Shown here one piece after another: positions 1-7,455 of a stretch of DNA of 17,761 nt; the stretch's first letter is position 1; each line of letters starts with the position of its first letter. This stretch comes from CAJXUU01 sp963975265 (GTDB lineage Bacteria > Bacteroidota > Bacteroidia > Chitinophagales > Saprospiraceae). The stretch covers positions 1 through 17,761 of the forward strand of contig CAXBGT010000118.1 of the NCBI GenBank assembly GCA_963975265.1. The letters are read 5' to 3'. Under the pieces are notes generated by a model. That model searched no databases and was not told where the DNA came from. It saw nothing but the letters and a program-made list of their open reading frames with translations. Both the position numbers and the translations under genes were made by a program.

Positions 1-26
1 GGCTAAGTCTCATTTTGATGTGCTGG
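1..26 (+). repeat. Left inverted repeat of the ISL3 element
   Basis: It begins ggctaagtc and ends tgatgtgctgg, and pairs with the reverse complement of 2472-2497. Mismatches fall only at repeat positions 10, 11, 13, 14 and 15. The -33 promoter element of the first transposase gene lies inside this repeat. Confidence 0.85.
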
Positions 27-46
27 GGTTAAAAATTATAACTTTG
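14..46 (+). promoter_or_regulatory. Bacteroidota-type promoter for the ISL3 genes
   Basis: TTTG at 14-17 is followed after 21 bases by TAACTTTG at 39-46. This is a full match to the -33 TTTG / -7 TAnnTTTG consensus described for Bacteroides. Transcription would start a few bases before the ATG at 60, giving a very short leader. The -33 box is embedded in the terminal repeat, so the element carries its promoter at its very end. Confidence 0.75.
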
Positions 47-59
47 CAGAAAAAAATTT

Positions 60-428
60 ATGGAAGAATTGCTGGCCAGTTTTGCTCGCCTATTTGTATC
101 AAGAGAAATACTGACGCACTTTGAGGTGGTTAACTTGGAAGAAGATCAAGGCGTCATATTGATAGAATTAATTAAAAAGGACGATGTAGAGCATATACCC
201 AAATCAATAGTAAGAGAAGGTAAAGCTGTAAAAGATGGCTATATGAATACAGTTGAGCTTCAAAGTTTTCCAGCGCAAGGCAAGGAGGTATTTCTTAGAT
301 TAAAACGGAGGAGGTGGAAAACAAAAGGCACAAAAAAGGGATTCTATAACAACTACAATTTCATCAATACAGGCATGAAAGCAACCAAAGAGTTTGGTTC
401 TTTTTTAAAAGAAATTGGTAGAGAATAA
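60..428 (+). CDS. ISAon1 family transposase N-terminal region protein
   Basis: This 122-residue protein is the first of the two genes carried by ISAon1-type ISL3 elements. It appears intact, starting at ATG 60 and ending TAA at 426-428. Family members are thought to supply the DNA-binding N-terminal part separated from the DDE enzyme; that role is family knowledge and is not shown here. A Lys/Arg-rich stretch at about residues 80-92 (RLKRRRWKTKGTKKG) could contact DNA. A near-consensus promoter lies at 14-46 and the DDE gene begins 37 bases downstream at 466. No zinc-binding cysteines are present. Identification rests on general resemblance plus the diagnostic partner gene. Confidence 0.75.
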   Translation: MEELLASFARLFVSREILTHFEVVNLEEDQGVILIELIKKDDVEHIPKSIVREGKAVKDGYMNTVELQSFPAQGKEVFLRLKRRRWKTKGTKKGFYNNYNFINTGMKATKEFGSFLKEIGRE

Positions 429-465
429 AGTTATTTCATTATCGGATATAGCGTAGGTGCTAGGA

Positions 466-1305
466 ATGTCTAATAAGAAATTAAGTAGATGGTATAAACA
501 TGTTTTGAGCGGATACGAAATAGCAAAAGAAAAGAAAAGAAAGAAATATATAAGTATGATCACAAGCCTAAAGGAGCAACAAATAAGATAAGAGTGCCTA
601 TAGTAAAGCTAAATCATATGGGTCGGGAATTAGCTATAGATGATAAACATTTTAGAGGTAGGTATTACACGATAATAAGCAACAACAAGACAGGAAATAT
701 TATACTAATGGCTCGAAGTATAAAGGCATCAGAAATATGCAGTATAGTCAATAAACACATGCCCATAGAACTGAGAATGGATGTACGGGTAATAACAAAG
801 GATGGTGCACAGGCCTATGATTGGGTCGCCAGACAATCATTTCCTAATGCGACCAAAATATTAGATAAATTCCATGTTTTATAATGGGCGTTTGACGCGC
901 TACAGTACGTAAGAATCCAACTGAGAACAGAACATATAATAGAACAACACAAAGCGCAAGAAAAACTAAATATCCTGTTTGAAATCGATCGTAAAATTGC
1001 CAAGAAAAACAATACCAAAATCAGCAAAAGAAACTACAAATTAGAAACTGTAATACATGCCAATGGAGATACGACTAAACAAGTTTTAACACGATCAAGA
1101 TTACTACTCTTTAAATATGAAGATCAATGGAATAGTTACCAAGAACAAAGAGCACAATTACTATTTGATCTATATCCTAATTTCTTACAAATGTATATTG
1201 CAATCTTGGAGTTCAGGACATGGTATTCATCTGATCAAATTGGAAAAAATCTAAATATAAAAAGACTACAACTACAAGATTGGATACAGAAATTAAAACT
1301 ATTTA
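466..1305 (+). pseudogene. ISL3 (ISAon1-type) DDE transposase, 5' part, broken
   Basis: Reading from ATG 466 gives MSNKKLSRWYKHVLSGYEIA, which resembles the start of ISAon1 transposases. Within the purine-rich run around 525-548 the reading shifts by -1 and continues as KPKGATNKIRVPIVKLNHM in the frame of 594. The RNase H-like catalytic region follows, with AIDDKHF holding the first Asp, VITKDGAQAY the second, and ILDKFHVL after it. An ochre codon at 882-884 interrupts FHVL and WAFDALQYVRI; a single A-to-T change from a Lys codon would explain it. The same frame then stays open through QDWIQKLKLF until the IS1595 insertion after 1305. The 3' part, with the third catalytic residue, is at 2283-2488. 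A programmed frameshift is possible for the first shift but cannot rescue the ochre codon. Confidence 0.85.
1298..1305 (+). repeat. Target-site duplication, left copy
   Basis: The sequence actattta directly abuts the left inverted repeat of the inner element and is repeated exactly at 2275-2282. Eight bases is the usual duplication length for IS1595-family elements. Confidence 0.92.
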
Positions 1306-1321
1306 TAGAGGTCAGTAGTTA
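1306..1321 (+). repeat. Terminal inverted repeat of the IS1595 element, transposase 3' side
   Basis: It is a perfect 16-bp match to the reverse complement of 2259-2274, and pairing stops at the next base. The transposase stop codon (TAA on the minus strand, plus-strand 1319-1321) lies inside the repeat. Confidence 0.92.
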
Positions 1322-2212
1322 CGAGCATATCAAATTGTGTTGATACATCTTAGGTGCTAATACCATTCTTGTAATGAGATTGTTAAATATGCTACTCTTA
1401 GATTGAGATCTATTTAAACGATAGCAGAATTCATCAAAATATCTATCTATATGGAATGGACTCACCCAAGAATAGGTGGTTCTTATCCAGGATTTAATTT
1501 GATGAATCATGGTATGTAATTTTTGAAAATTTACTCCTCCGTTACTTTCAATTTGCTCAATATTGTATTCATCTTGTAATGGGCGATATCCTTTCCATTT
1601 ATCTGTTAAGACTTCAGCTGTCTTTGATATATGCTTATCAAATAGCAACTGTAGTTCTTTAGCTAAATAATTATCTATTGTCATCGCGTACATTCGTTTT
1701 ACTTTTCCTTCATCCGTATGTGCTACCGCACATACAGCCTTTTTCTTCTTCGCATCATAACTTCTTCCCACTTTTCCTTTTTCCTTTCCTCCAACTACAA
1801 ATTCATCGACTTCAACATTACCATCCATGGGGTAATGTTCGCTAGATTTCATAGCTTCTCGGACTTTATGCATGAACAATCTTGCCGTCTTTTCTGTCAC
1901 TCCATAGCGAACTCCCATATAACTCGCGGACAAACTTTTTGTTGAAGTTGACATTTCAAAACATATGAAAAATGCCTTTCGTATTCCAAATTTAACTTTG
2001 TGAAACAAAGTGTTTGCAGTTACGGACTCTGTATGACTACATCTATTACATGTCCGTGAAAAATCACACCTTATTTGGTACGTTTTATTACTACAGCTCC
2101 TACAACTAAAGCCCCCTTCCCACTTCATTCTCGCCAAGTATTCCTTGCAGTTTTTATCTGTTTTAAACTGTTCAGCAAACTCTAGAAGGTTTCTACCTTT
2201 GAATAATCCCAT
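1319..2212 (-). CDS. IS1595-family transposase (ISXO2-like DDE)
   Basis: The 297-residue enzyme starts at ATG 2212 and has a good Shine-Dalgarno (aggag) just upstream, which is unusual in this window. The N-terminal zinc ribbon shows C37-x2-C40 and C55-x2-C58 within GGFSCRSCSNK and TCNRC. A helix-turn-helix-like segment (SASYMGVRYGVTEKTARLFM, about 95-114) follows. The ISXO2-like catalytic domain begins near 130, with D136 in VEVDEFVVGG, D204 in LTDKWKGY and, in the usual third position, E261 in YFDEFCYRLNR. The conserved His and Lys-Ser-Trp of this family appear in KLHTMIHQIKSWIR. Length and motif order are those of full-length family members and no disruption is visible. It cuts and joins DNA at the terminal repeats. 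Confidence 0.93.
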   Translation of the reverse strand: MGLFKGRNLLEFAEQFKTDKNCKEYLARMKWEGGFSCRSCSNKTYQIRCDFSRTCNRCSHTESVTANTLFHKVKFGIRKAFFICFEMSTSTKSLSASYMGVRYGVTEKTARLFMHKVREAMKSSEHYPMDGNVEVDEFVVGGKEKGKVGRSYDAKKKKAVCAVAHTDEGKVKRMYAMTIDNYLAKELQLLFDKHISKTAEVLTDKWKGYRPLQDEYNIEQIESNGGVNFQKLHTMIHQIKSWIRTTYSWVSPFHIDRYFDEFCYRLNRSQSKSSIFNNLITRMVLAPKMYQHNLICS

Positions 2213-2243
2213 ATACTCCTGTTTTATCTACGCATAAGGTACA

Positions 2244-2259
2244 AATTACATATGTAATT
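2244..2259. promoter_or_regulatory. 16-bp perfect palindrome just inside the IS1595 right end
   Basis: The sequence aattacatatgtaatt equals its own reverse complement. It sits between the terminal repeat and the transposase start, where the transposase promoter must lie. It could be a subterminal protein-binding site or an operator, but AT-rich palindromes of this length also occur by chance. Confidence 0.35.
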
Positions 2260-2274
2260 AACTACTGACCTCTA
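2259..2274 (-). repeat. Terminal inverted repeat of the IS1595 element, transposase 5' side
   Basis: This is the perfect 16-bp inverted copy of 1306-1321. It is followed immediately by the right copy of the 8-bp duplication. Confidence 0.92.
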
Positions 2275-2282
2275 ACTATTTA
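2275..2282 (+). repeat. Target-site duplication, right copy
   Basis: The sequence actattta is identical to 1298-1305. Deleting 1306-2282 joins the interrupted ISL3 transposase in frame. Confidence 0.92.
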
Positions 2283-2488
2283 AAAACGATCACATGAATG
2301 CTCTTGCAGCTACTATGAAAAGATACTCGGGCCAAATTATTAACTACTTTATTGAGGGCTTTACCAATGCCCCAGCTGAAACAGTCAACCGAAATCTTAA
2401 GAGATTAATAGGTGTTTCTTACGGCATCCGTGATTTGGATTATTTCTATTTTAGGCTCAATAACATCAATTCCAGCACATCATTTTAG
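2283..2488 (+). pseudogene. ISL3 (ISAon1-type) DDE transposase, 3' part
   Basis: This is the C-terminal end of the transposase interrupted at 1305. With the inner element and one target copy removed, the frame reads KLF-KNDHMNALAATMKRYSG, then NYFIEGFTNAPAETVNRNLK and YGIRDLDYFYFRLNNI, and stops at TAG 2486-2488. The motif TNAPAETVN carries the third catalytic acid (Glu), matching the TNAxAExxN signature of ISL3 enzymes. The ATG at 2294 is internal to the ancestral gene, so this is not an independent 64-residue protein. The last codons overlap the right inverted repeat. Confidence 0.88.
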
Positions 2489-2497
2489 GACTTAGCC
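2472..2497 (-). repeat. Right inverted repeat of the ISL3 element
   Basis: Its reverse complement begins ggctaagtcc and continues to tgatgtgctgg, matching 1-26 at 21 of 26 positions. It contains the stop codon of the transposase. Confidence 0.85.
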
Positions 2498-2575
2498 AAC
2501 CAATTTTAGAGAAAAGTATATATTATGTCTAGTAAAATCAATGCTACTAGTTAATAGAGATTAAATAAAAAACAA

Positions 2576-2633
2576 AATTTAAACCAGAAACCCTTTATGA
2601 ATAACAATTCATAAAGGGTTTCTGGTTTAAATT
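2576..2633 (-). terminator. Very long perfect hairpin terminator after the DUF3494 gene
   Basis: Positions 2576-2602 and 2607-2633 are perfect inverted complements, giving a 27-bp stem with a 4-base loop (core aaaccagaaaccctttatga). On the minus strand the stem is followed by a T-rich run (ttttgttttttattt). It lies about 90 bases past the stop of the 1402-residue gene, as expected for its intrinsic terminator. The stem is unusually long, and it also separates this gene from the insertion sequences. Confidence 0.8.
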
Positions 2634-2725
2634 CCCATGACATCAGAACTTTTTAAGACAGCATTCTGTGGATACAAAAATCAAATTAAAACAAAAAGTC
2701 TAACAAATACATTTTCCGCATTATA

Positions 2726-5700
2726 TCACTGTTTAATAAAGCGCCCCGTTTTTACTATACCCAAAGCATCTTTATAGCGGATAAAATATCCTCCAGCTCC
2801 AAGTGTAGATATATCAAGATGATTTATTTTACTATCAGCTTCGAAGTTATAAATTTGTACACGCTTCCCCGAATCACTTATTACATCAATGTGAATAACT
2901 CCTCGTTCTTTTATTTCTCCAGTCTCGTAAACATCATCATTGACTAAATAACATTCTATTAAATCAATACCAGGGTTTGGAAATATATTTAAAAAAAAAT
3001 CATCTGGAAGATTCTCAACTAGATTTATTGTATTCAAACATTCATTAGTTTCTAAGTAAGGATTATAATCAAACTGGATTGAGGCTTTATTTATAATTTC
3101 ACTTCCATTCGCAGCTCCTTCTTTAGCCATAATACTGTATTCAATAAAACCATGTGATTCAGATTCATTGTGCAAACTATCTAGCAAATTGATATCTCTA
3201 AAATACCATTCTAAAATATTTCCTTCCAATATGCGAAATATATGGGCATGGCTTACAATCCCAAGTTCTAAACTTATAAGATCCAAAAATTCTGGGAGCG
3301 TGTCAATCACTTTAACAAAAGACGCAGGATAATTTCCAACATTTTGAAATCTAATTTTATACCTCAATCGAGTGTCGGGTTTTATAAGGTGACTAGAACC
3401 TACGCCATGAGGAGAGACTAAAATATCATTAGGATCTAAAGACCCTACTATCATTTCTATCAAAGCCTCTGAATTATTATTATAATCAACTTCATCAAGT
3501 GATGTTCCAATATTTACAGTAATACTTTTTTGATCTCCTAAATTTGCGTTGAGATCTACATAGTTCATTAGGTTTATAACCTTAGTTTCTCCAGCTAATA
3601 AAGTATCTATATTCCAATAATAAATACTCCCTATTTGGTCATCCCATGCTATTGAAGCAGACGCAAGAGATAAATCAGCATCAAATTCTAAATCCACTGT
3701 AGCGTCAAAAACATCCTTAGTACCCATATTTGAAATACTAATCACCATTTCATTTTCAAACCCTCTTCGTAACACTGTAGTGCCTAAACTTATAGACAAA
3801 TCAGGTTTATCCTGAATGGCCAAATTTGGAAAATCAAATCCTGATAGTACCTGACCTACACTTGTTACGTTAACATTATGTGGACTGGGCTGACATATAG
3901 ACTCATAATTCTCTGGAATATCCTGTTGAATATTATAAGACCCTACAGGCAAAGAAATTTCATAATATCCACTATCGTTCGAAATCGCATAAATGGACCC
4001 AGAGTTTATAATTATCATCGTATTTGATATTGGCAATTCGCCTTCATCCTTAGTGCAGTTACTATTTGAGTCATGGTACAGATGTCCGCTAACTAAAGCG
4101 CCATCATCTTCTTTAATACTTAAAAATTGATCCGCAGAGATGCTATTCATTGTTTGAACATATCCACTTGGCCAATGAACAACAACTGATATAACAGCCG
4201 TAGCATCCGATAACCCGAAGTGCTGGTTAAGTGTACTCTGACTACCTGGACCACCTCCTGTTTGCCCCATTACCTCTCGCATTACTGTAGTATTAACGCC
4301 GTCAATAACAGCATTAACGTAAATTCGTGCCCCAATTGCAGAACGATTTGAATTGGTGCCTTCCAAACGTATTATTAAATAATGACCAGTTGCCAGATTG
4401 TTTACAAATACTCTATTACTTTCATTGCTATGGTTGGAAATCACTAAATCTATATCACCATCTAGCTCAAGGTCTGTGGATGCAATTGCAAACGAATTGC
4501 CAACGGGACTAACAAATGGAGAGTCGGTAACTTTTCCAAACGTACCATCTCCATTATTCATATATAAAAACTTAGACCCATCTAAGTCATTCATTACCGC
4601 TAGATCAAGCCAACTATCATTGTCCAAATCAGCCCATACTGAACCATGCGAATTCCCTTTATCTTCTGCAACCCACCCAGTAATTACTTTTGTAAAATTT
4701 CCATTCCCATCATTTGTATAAAGAAAATTATGTTGATCAGAAGCATTGGCAACAAAAAGATCCAAGTCCAAGTCATTATCAAAATCTCCAAAACTTGCAC
4801 CAACAGAATTACTTAGGTCACCCATTTCAGTAGCGGAAAAAGACGTTCCTTCTTGATTAATGTATAAGACATTTGAAGTACCGTAATTGGGAATAAAACA
4901 ATCAGACCAACCATCATTATTTACGTCTGCCCAAATGGCTCCAATACTATTACTAGCTTCAGAAACAATCTCAAGACCATATGTCAATTCCATTGTTCCA
5001 TCTCCCCTATTGCGGTACAGGTGATTGAAATTTGTACCGAAATAATCTGAAGCGAAAATATCTAACCATCCATCTCTGTCAAAATCAACAAAACATACAT
5101 TGTGAGTATAGCCATCTGCCAGACCGATCAACGCACTGCTTTGATTTACGAACGTCTGGTTATTATTCTTATAGAGTTGAATTGGATCTCCTACATTGTT
5201 AGCAATTACAACGTCTATTTGTCCATCATTATCAAAATCTCCCCAGGATGATGCCACCGTTGGAAAGAGATCATTCACCAAGTCCCCGCCCATATGTTCT
5301 GTAAAGCTTCCAGACCCATCATTTAAAAATAATTTATTTTTGACAGTATCTACATAGGCTGGGACGAAAATATCATCATAGCCATCATCATTGAAATCTA
5401 CCGCTGAGATACCCCAACTGTTCATCGAGACATTTACAACTGGATCATTTGTCAATTCTTGTAACGGTGGAGCTTCTGCACAATCAGAGTCTGCACCATC
5501 AATATATCCATCCCCATCATTGTCAATGCCATCTGCACAATCAGTTTCTAAGGTAGTTAAAGGCAAAGAAGTAACACATTCTGGATTTATATAAATAACA
5601 GGTGTATTAGTATTAACCGCTCCAGCTGTAGAAAGCTGTTTACCAGCTAAAAACACACCCGCTCCTGCACTACATGCTCCGGCATGGGAAATGAAATTTC

Positions 5701-6934
5701 CTTTCACCTCAGAGGCCGCTCCTATATTCACTGCACCAGTAGCAACGCCTGCTCCTCCAATCCAAAAAATATTACACCGCCTCGCCCCATTAGTTAATAT
5801 CATTTTTGATAGTGCCGCTACATTAAATGCCCCGGCAACTCTCACAACAAAGATTGCATCAGGGTCACCTTCAGCATCAAGAATAATAAGTCCTGATAAA
5901 GTCGCAGCTGAAAAGATATCGTACACCCCAGGACTAAGTGTTTCATTAAGAAAAACTGCAGTATGTGCTGCAGTAGCTGGCAACATCATAAGAGAACTGT
6001 AAGCGAACTCTAAATCTACCACAGCTTGTGCTGTAAGCGCATTTGCAATTTCCTGAGTTCCTATGTGAATTCCACTCGCAAAACCAGTGATCGCTCCCGC
6101 ATTCGTGCCAATATTACCATTAATTCCAGAGGCGCCCGTATTTCCGACAATACCTGCACTTGTGAAAAGCGCAAAGTCTGAAAGAACTCCCAATACATCA
6201 ACAGCAGAAGCAGGATCACAGCTCGGTTCACAAAATATTGGAATCGTACTGGTACAAGAAGGTTTAACTGCCACAGATCCCGTACCATAAGTTATGGCTC
6301 CACTCATACTAAACATTCTTCCTTCAAGAAGAACATTTGCACCTAGGCCAACAGCTCCTGACTTTGAGAATAAGGTTCCTTTGAGATCAGCACCCGCTCC
6401 AATAGAAATAGCTCCATTAACTAACCAGAAAATATTACAAGATTGAACACCACCAGTTAAAGTAATTGTTGCACCTGCCGTCCCGGTAAGAGCCCCATTA
6501 AACTTGATTATAAAGAAAGCATTGGGGTCACCTCCACCATCAAGCGTAAGAGAACCACCTATACTCCCAGCACTTGATATGGAATAAACGCCCGGATCAA
6601 GAACTTCACCACCTCCAAAAGTAGGTGAATGAGTGCTAGGAAAGTCAACAAAAAGATCGTTAAGATGGATGTATAATCTAAGTAAATCTTTTCTAGCCTG
6701 ATCCGTTACAGCATCACTACTATATGTATTACCATCATAAGATCCTATTACTGAACCCACATGGGTACCCGCATCTCCAGTAACGGTTCCTCCAGAATTA
6801 GTAATGTCTCCTGCTGCAGTAAAAGCTTCAAAAGAAGAAAGTATTCCTAAATTAGCTGTTTGACTAAAGCTCAGAATTGAAAACAACAATACTAAGAAAG
6901 TTGCTAGTGAAAATAACATGAATTTCTTAGTCAT
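2726..6934 (-). CDS. Secreted mosaic protein: two DUF3494 domains, FG-GAP repeats, ASPIC/UnbV, T9SS tail
   Basis: This 1402-residue protein has a Sec signal peptide (residues 1-25, ending ILSFSQ). Two DUF3494 (ice-binding-like beta-solenoid) domains span about 28-226 (NLGILSSFEAFTAAGDITN) and 245-450 (VLGVLSDFALFTSAG). A calcium-loop-like motif follows at about 461-485 (DGIDNDGDGYIDGADSDC). Seven FG-GAP/VCBS-like repeats of about 51 residues run from 500 to 850, each with a DxDxDG-type core (DFNDDGYDD, DFDNDGQID, DFDRDGWLD, DVNNDGWSD, DFDNDLDLD, DLDNDSWLD, DLELDGDID). ASPIC/UnbV is at 860-942 (SAIGARIYV, GLSDATAVISVVVHWPSGY). An SdrD-B-like domain spans 948-1035, CARDB/DUF11-like domains 1041-1300 (SLDPNDILVSPHG), and a T9SS type A tail 1308-1402 (IFPNPG to YFIRYKDALG). 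It should be exported by T9SS and anchored or released. DUF3494 proteins include ice-binding proteins and adhesins, so binding to ice is only one possibility. Confidence 0.93.
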   Translation of the reverse strand: MTKKFMLFSLATFLVLLFSILSFSQTANLGILSSFEAFTAAGDITNSGGTVTGDAGTHVGSVIGSYDGNTYSSDAVTDQARKDLLRLYIHLNDLFVDFPSTHSPTFGGGEVLDPGVYSISSAGSIGGSLTLDGGGDPNAFFIIKFNGALTGTAGATITLTGGVQSCNIFWLVNGAISIGAGADLKGTLFSKSGAVGLGANVLLEGRMFSMSGAITYGTGSVAVKPSCTSTIPIFCEPSCDPASAVDVLGVLSDFALFTSAGIVGNTGASGINGNIGTNAGAITGFASGIHIGTQEIANALTAQAVVDLEFAYSSLMMLPATAAHTAVFLNETLSPGVYDIFSAATLSGLIILDAEGDPDAIFVVRVAGAFNVAALSKMILTNGARRCNIFWIGGAGVATGAVNIGAASEVKGNFISHAGACSAGAGVFLAGKQLSTAGAVNTNTPVIYINPECVTSLPLTTLETDCADGIDNDGDGYIDGADSDCAEAPPLQELTNDPVVNVSMNSWGISAVDFNDDGYDDIFVPAYVDTVKNKLFLNDGSGSFTEHMGGDLVNDLFPTVASSWGDFDNDGQIDVVIANNVGDPIQLYKNNNQTFVNQSSALIGLADGYTHNVCFVDFDRDGWLDIFASDYFGTNFNHLYRNRGDGTMELTYGLEIVSEASNSIGAIWADVNNDGWSDCFIPNYGTSNVLYINQEGTSFSATEMGDLSNSVGASFGDFDNDLDLDLFVANASDQHNFLYTNDGNGNFTKVITGWVAEDKGNSHGSVWADLDNDSWLDLAVMNDLDGSKFLYMNNGDGTFGKVTDSPFVSPVGNSFAIASTDLELDGDIDLVISNHSNESNRVFVNNLATGHYLIIRLEGTNSNRSAIGARIYVNAVIDGVNTTVMREVMGQTGGGPGSQSTLNQHFGLSDATAVISVVVHWPSGYVQTMNSISADQFLSIKEDDGALVSGHLYHDSNSNCTKDEGELPISNTMIIINSGSIYAISNDSGYYEISLPVGSYNIQQDIPENYESICQPSPHNVNVTSVGQVLSGFDFPNLAIQDKPDLSISLGTTVLRRGFENEMVISISNMGTKDVFDATVDLEFDADLSLASASIAWDDQIGSIYYWNIDTLLAGETKVINLMNYVDLNANLGDQKSITVNIGTSLDEVDYNNNSEALIEMIVGSLDPNDILVSPHGVGSSHLIKPDTRLRYKIRFQNVGNYPASFVKVIDTLPEFLDLISLELGIVSHAHIFRILEGNILEWYFRDINLLDSLHNESESHGFIEYSIMAKEGAANGSEIINKASIQFDYNPYLETNECLNTINLVENLPDDFFLNIFPNPGIDLIECYLVNDDVYETGEIKERGVIHIDVISDSGKRVQIYNFEADSKINHLDISTLGAGGYFIRYKDALGIVKTGRFIKQ

Positions 6935-7069
6935 AATTTATTTTATATTACATGACGAAATTAGTATTACTGAAAGTTCATTCGCTTTTTTAATGAGATA
7001 ATTTCAAGAAAGACATATTGAATCAATCTTAAATATTAATTCTTTTATGTGTTCGTTAAACATTGAAAC

Positions 7070-7291
7070 TCAGTAGAATTCTTGTGGTGGTCTTTTAAAG
7101 TAATTAGATCGAAACGAAGTATTACTATGCATCATAGTACAAACTTGAAAATTATTACAATCATTATCTATGCAATCTAGAAATCCATCATTGTCAATTC
7201 CATTGTTGCATATTTCTTGAGCATTTAAATGAAATCCTAGACAAATAAAAAGAGCGATTGTTAAAAATTGAATATGTTTTCTGTTCTTCAT
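7070..7291 (-). CDS. Small secreted protein with an Asp-rich (MopE-like) motif, possibly truncated
   Basis: The 73-residue reading frame has a convincing Sec signal peptide (MKNRKHIQFLTIALFICLGF, cleavage likely after LNAQ). The mature part opens with EICNNGIDNDGFLDCIDNDC, a Cys/Asp-rich motif seen at the start of many secreted Bacteroidota proteins and similar to residues 461-485 of the neighbouring 1402-residue protein. Compared with that copy it lacks a DG pair inside the loop. The remaining 25 residues show no recognisable domain, so the gene is probably the surviving 5' end of a longer one. It lies 135 bases upstream of the large gene on the same strand. Expression is not supported by any clear promoter. 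Confidence 0.5.
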   Translation of the reverse strand: MKNRKHIQFLTIALFICLGFHLNAQEICNNGIDNDGFLDCIDNDCNNFQVCTMMHSNTSFRSNYFKRPPQEFY

Positions 7292-7455
7292 TACTCAACA
7301 TGCTAAAAAATCGTACCTATTTTGTAATATACTGATTGATAATCTATTATAAATTTCCTGTGCTAAATGTTTTCCATAACATAGACCTATTTCCATTAAA
7401 TGGACAAAATTGAGTGGTGAGTACGATAGGCACTCATTCTTTTTGATTATTTTTT

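Larger units (their letters stand above)
1306..2274 (-). mobile_element. IS1595-family insertion sequence inserted in the ISL3 transposase gene
   Basis: The 969-bp element has perfect 16-bp terminal inverted repeats (tagaggtcagtagtta at 1306-1321; reverse complement at 2259-2274) and is flanked by exact 8-bp direct repeats. It encodes one full-length zinc-ribbon/DDE transposase on the minus strand, nearly filling the element. Intact ends, exact duplication and an open gene suggest a recent insertion that may still be able to move. It lies opposite in orientation to the ISL3 genes. Confidence 0.93.
1..2497 (+). mobile_element. ISL3-family insertion sequence (ISAon1 group), interrupted by a second IS
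   Basis: The element is bounded by imperfect 26-bp inverted repeats, at 1-26 and 2472-2497, matching at 21 of 26 positions without gaps. Between them lie the two genes typical of ISAon1-type elements: a short N-terminal-region protein and an ISL3 DDE transposase. A 969-bp IS1595-type element plus its 8-bp duplication sits inside, so the original element was 1520 bp. The left end is the first base of the window, so the left target duplication cannot be seen. The right flank begins aaccaatt. The DDE transposase is broken by a frameshift, an ochre codon and the insertion, so this copy should not move by itself. Confidence 0.88.

Noticed and set aside
815..1027. A 70-codon minus-strand frame opposite the ISL3 transposase
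   Set aside because: The plus-strand reading is clearly the ISL3 transposase; the opposite frame has no recognisable content.
5691..6290. Plus-strand open frames opposite the DUF3494 domains
   Set aside because: They mirror the Ala/Gly-rich solenoid coding sequence and show no independent protein features.
7408..7438. Short inverted repeat tgagtg/cactca followed by a T-rich run
   Set aside because: A 6-bp stem with a 14-base loop is too weak to call a terminator, and no gene ends just upstream.
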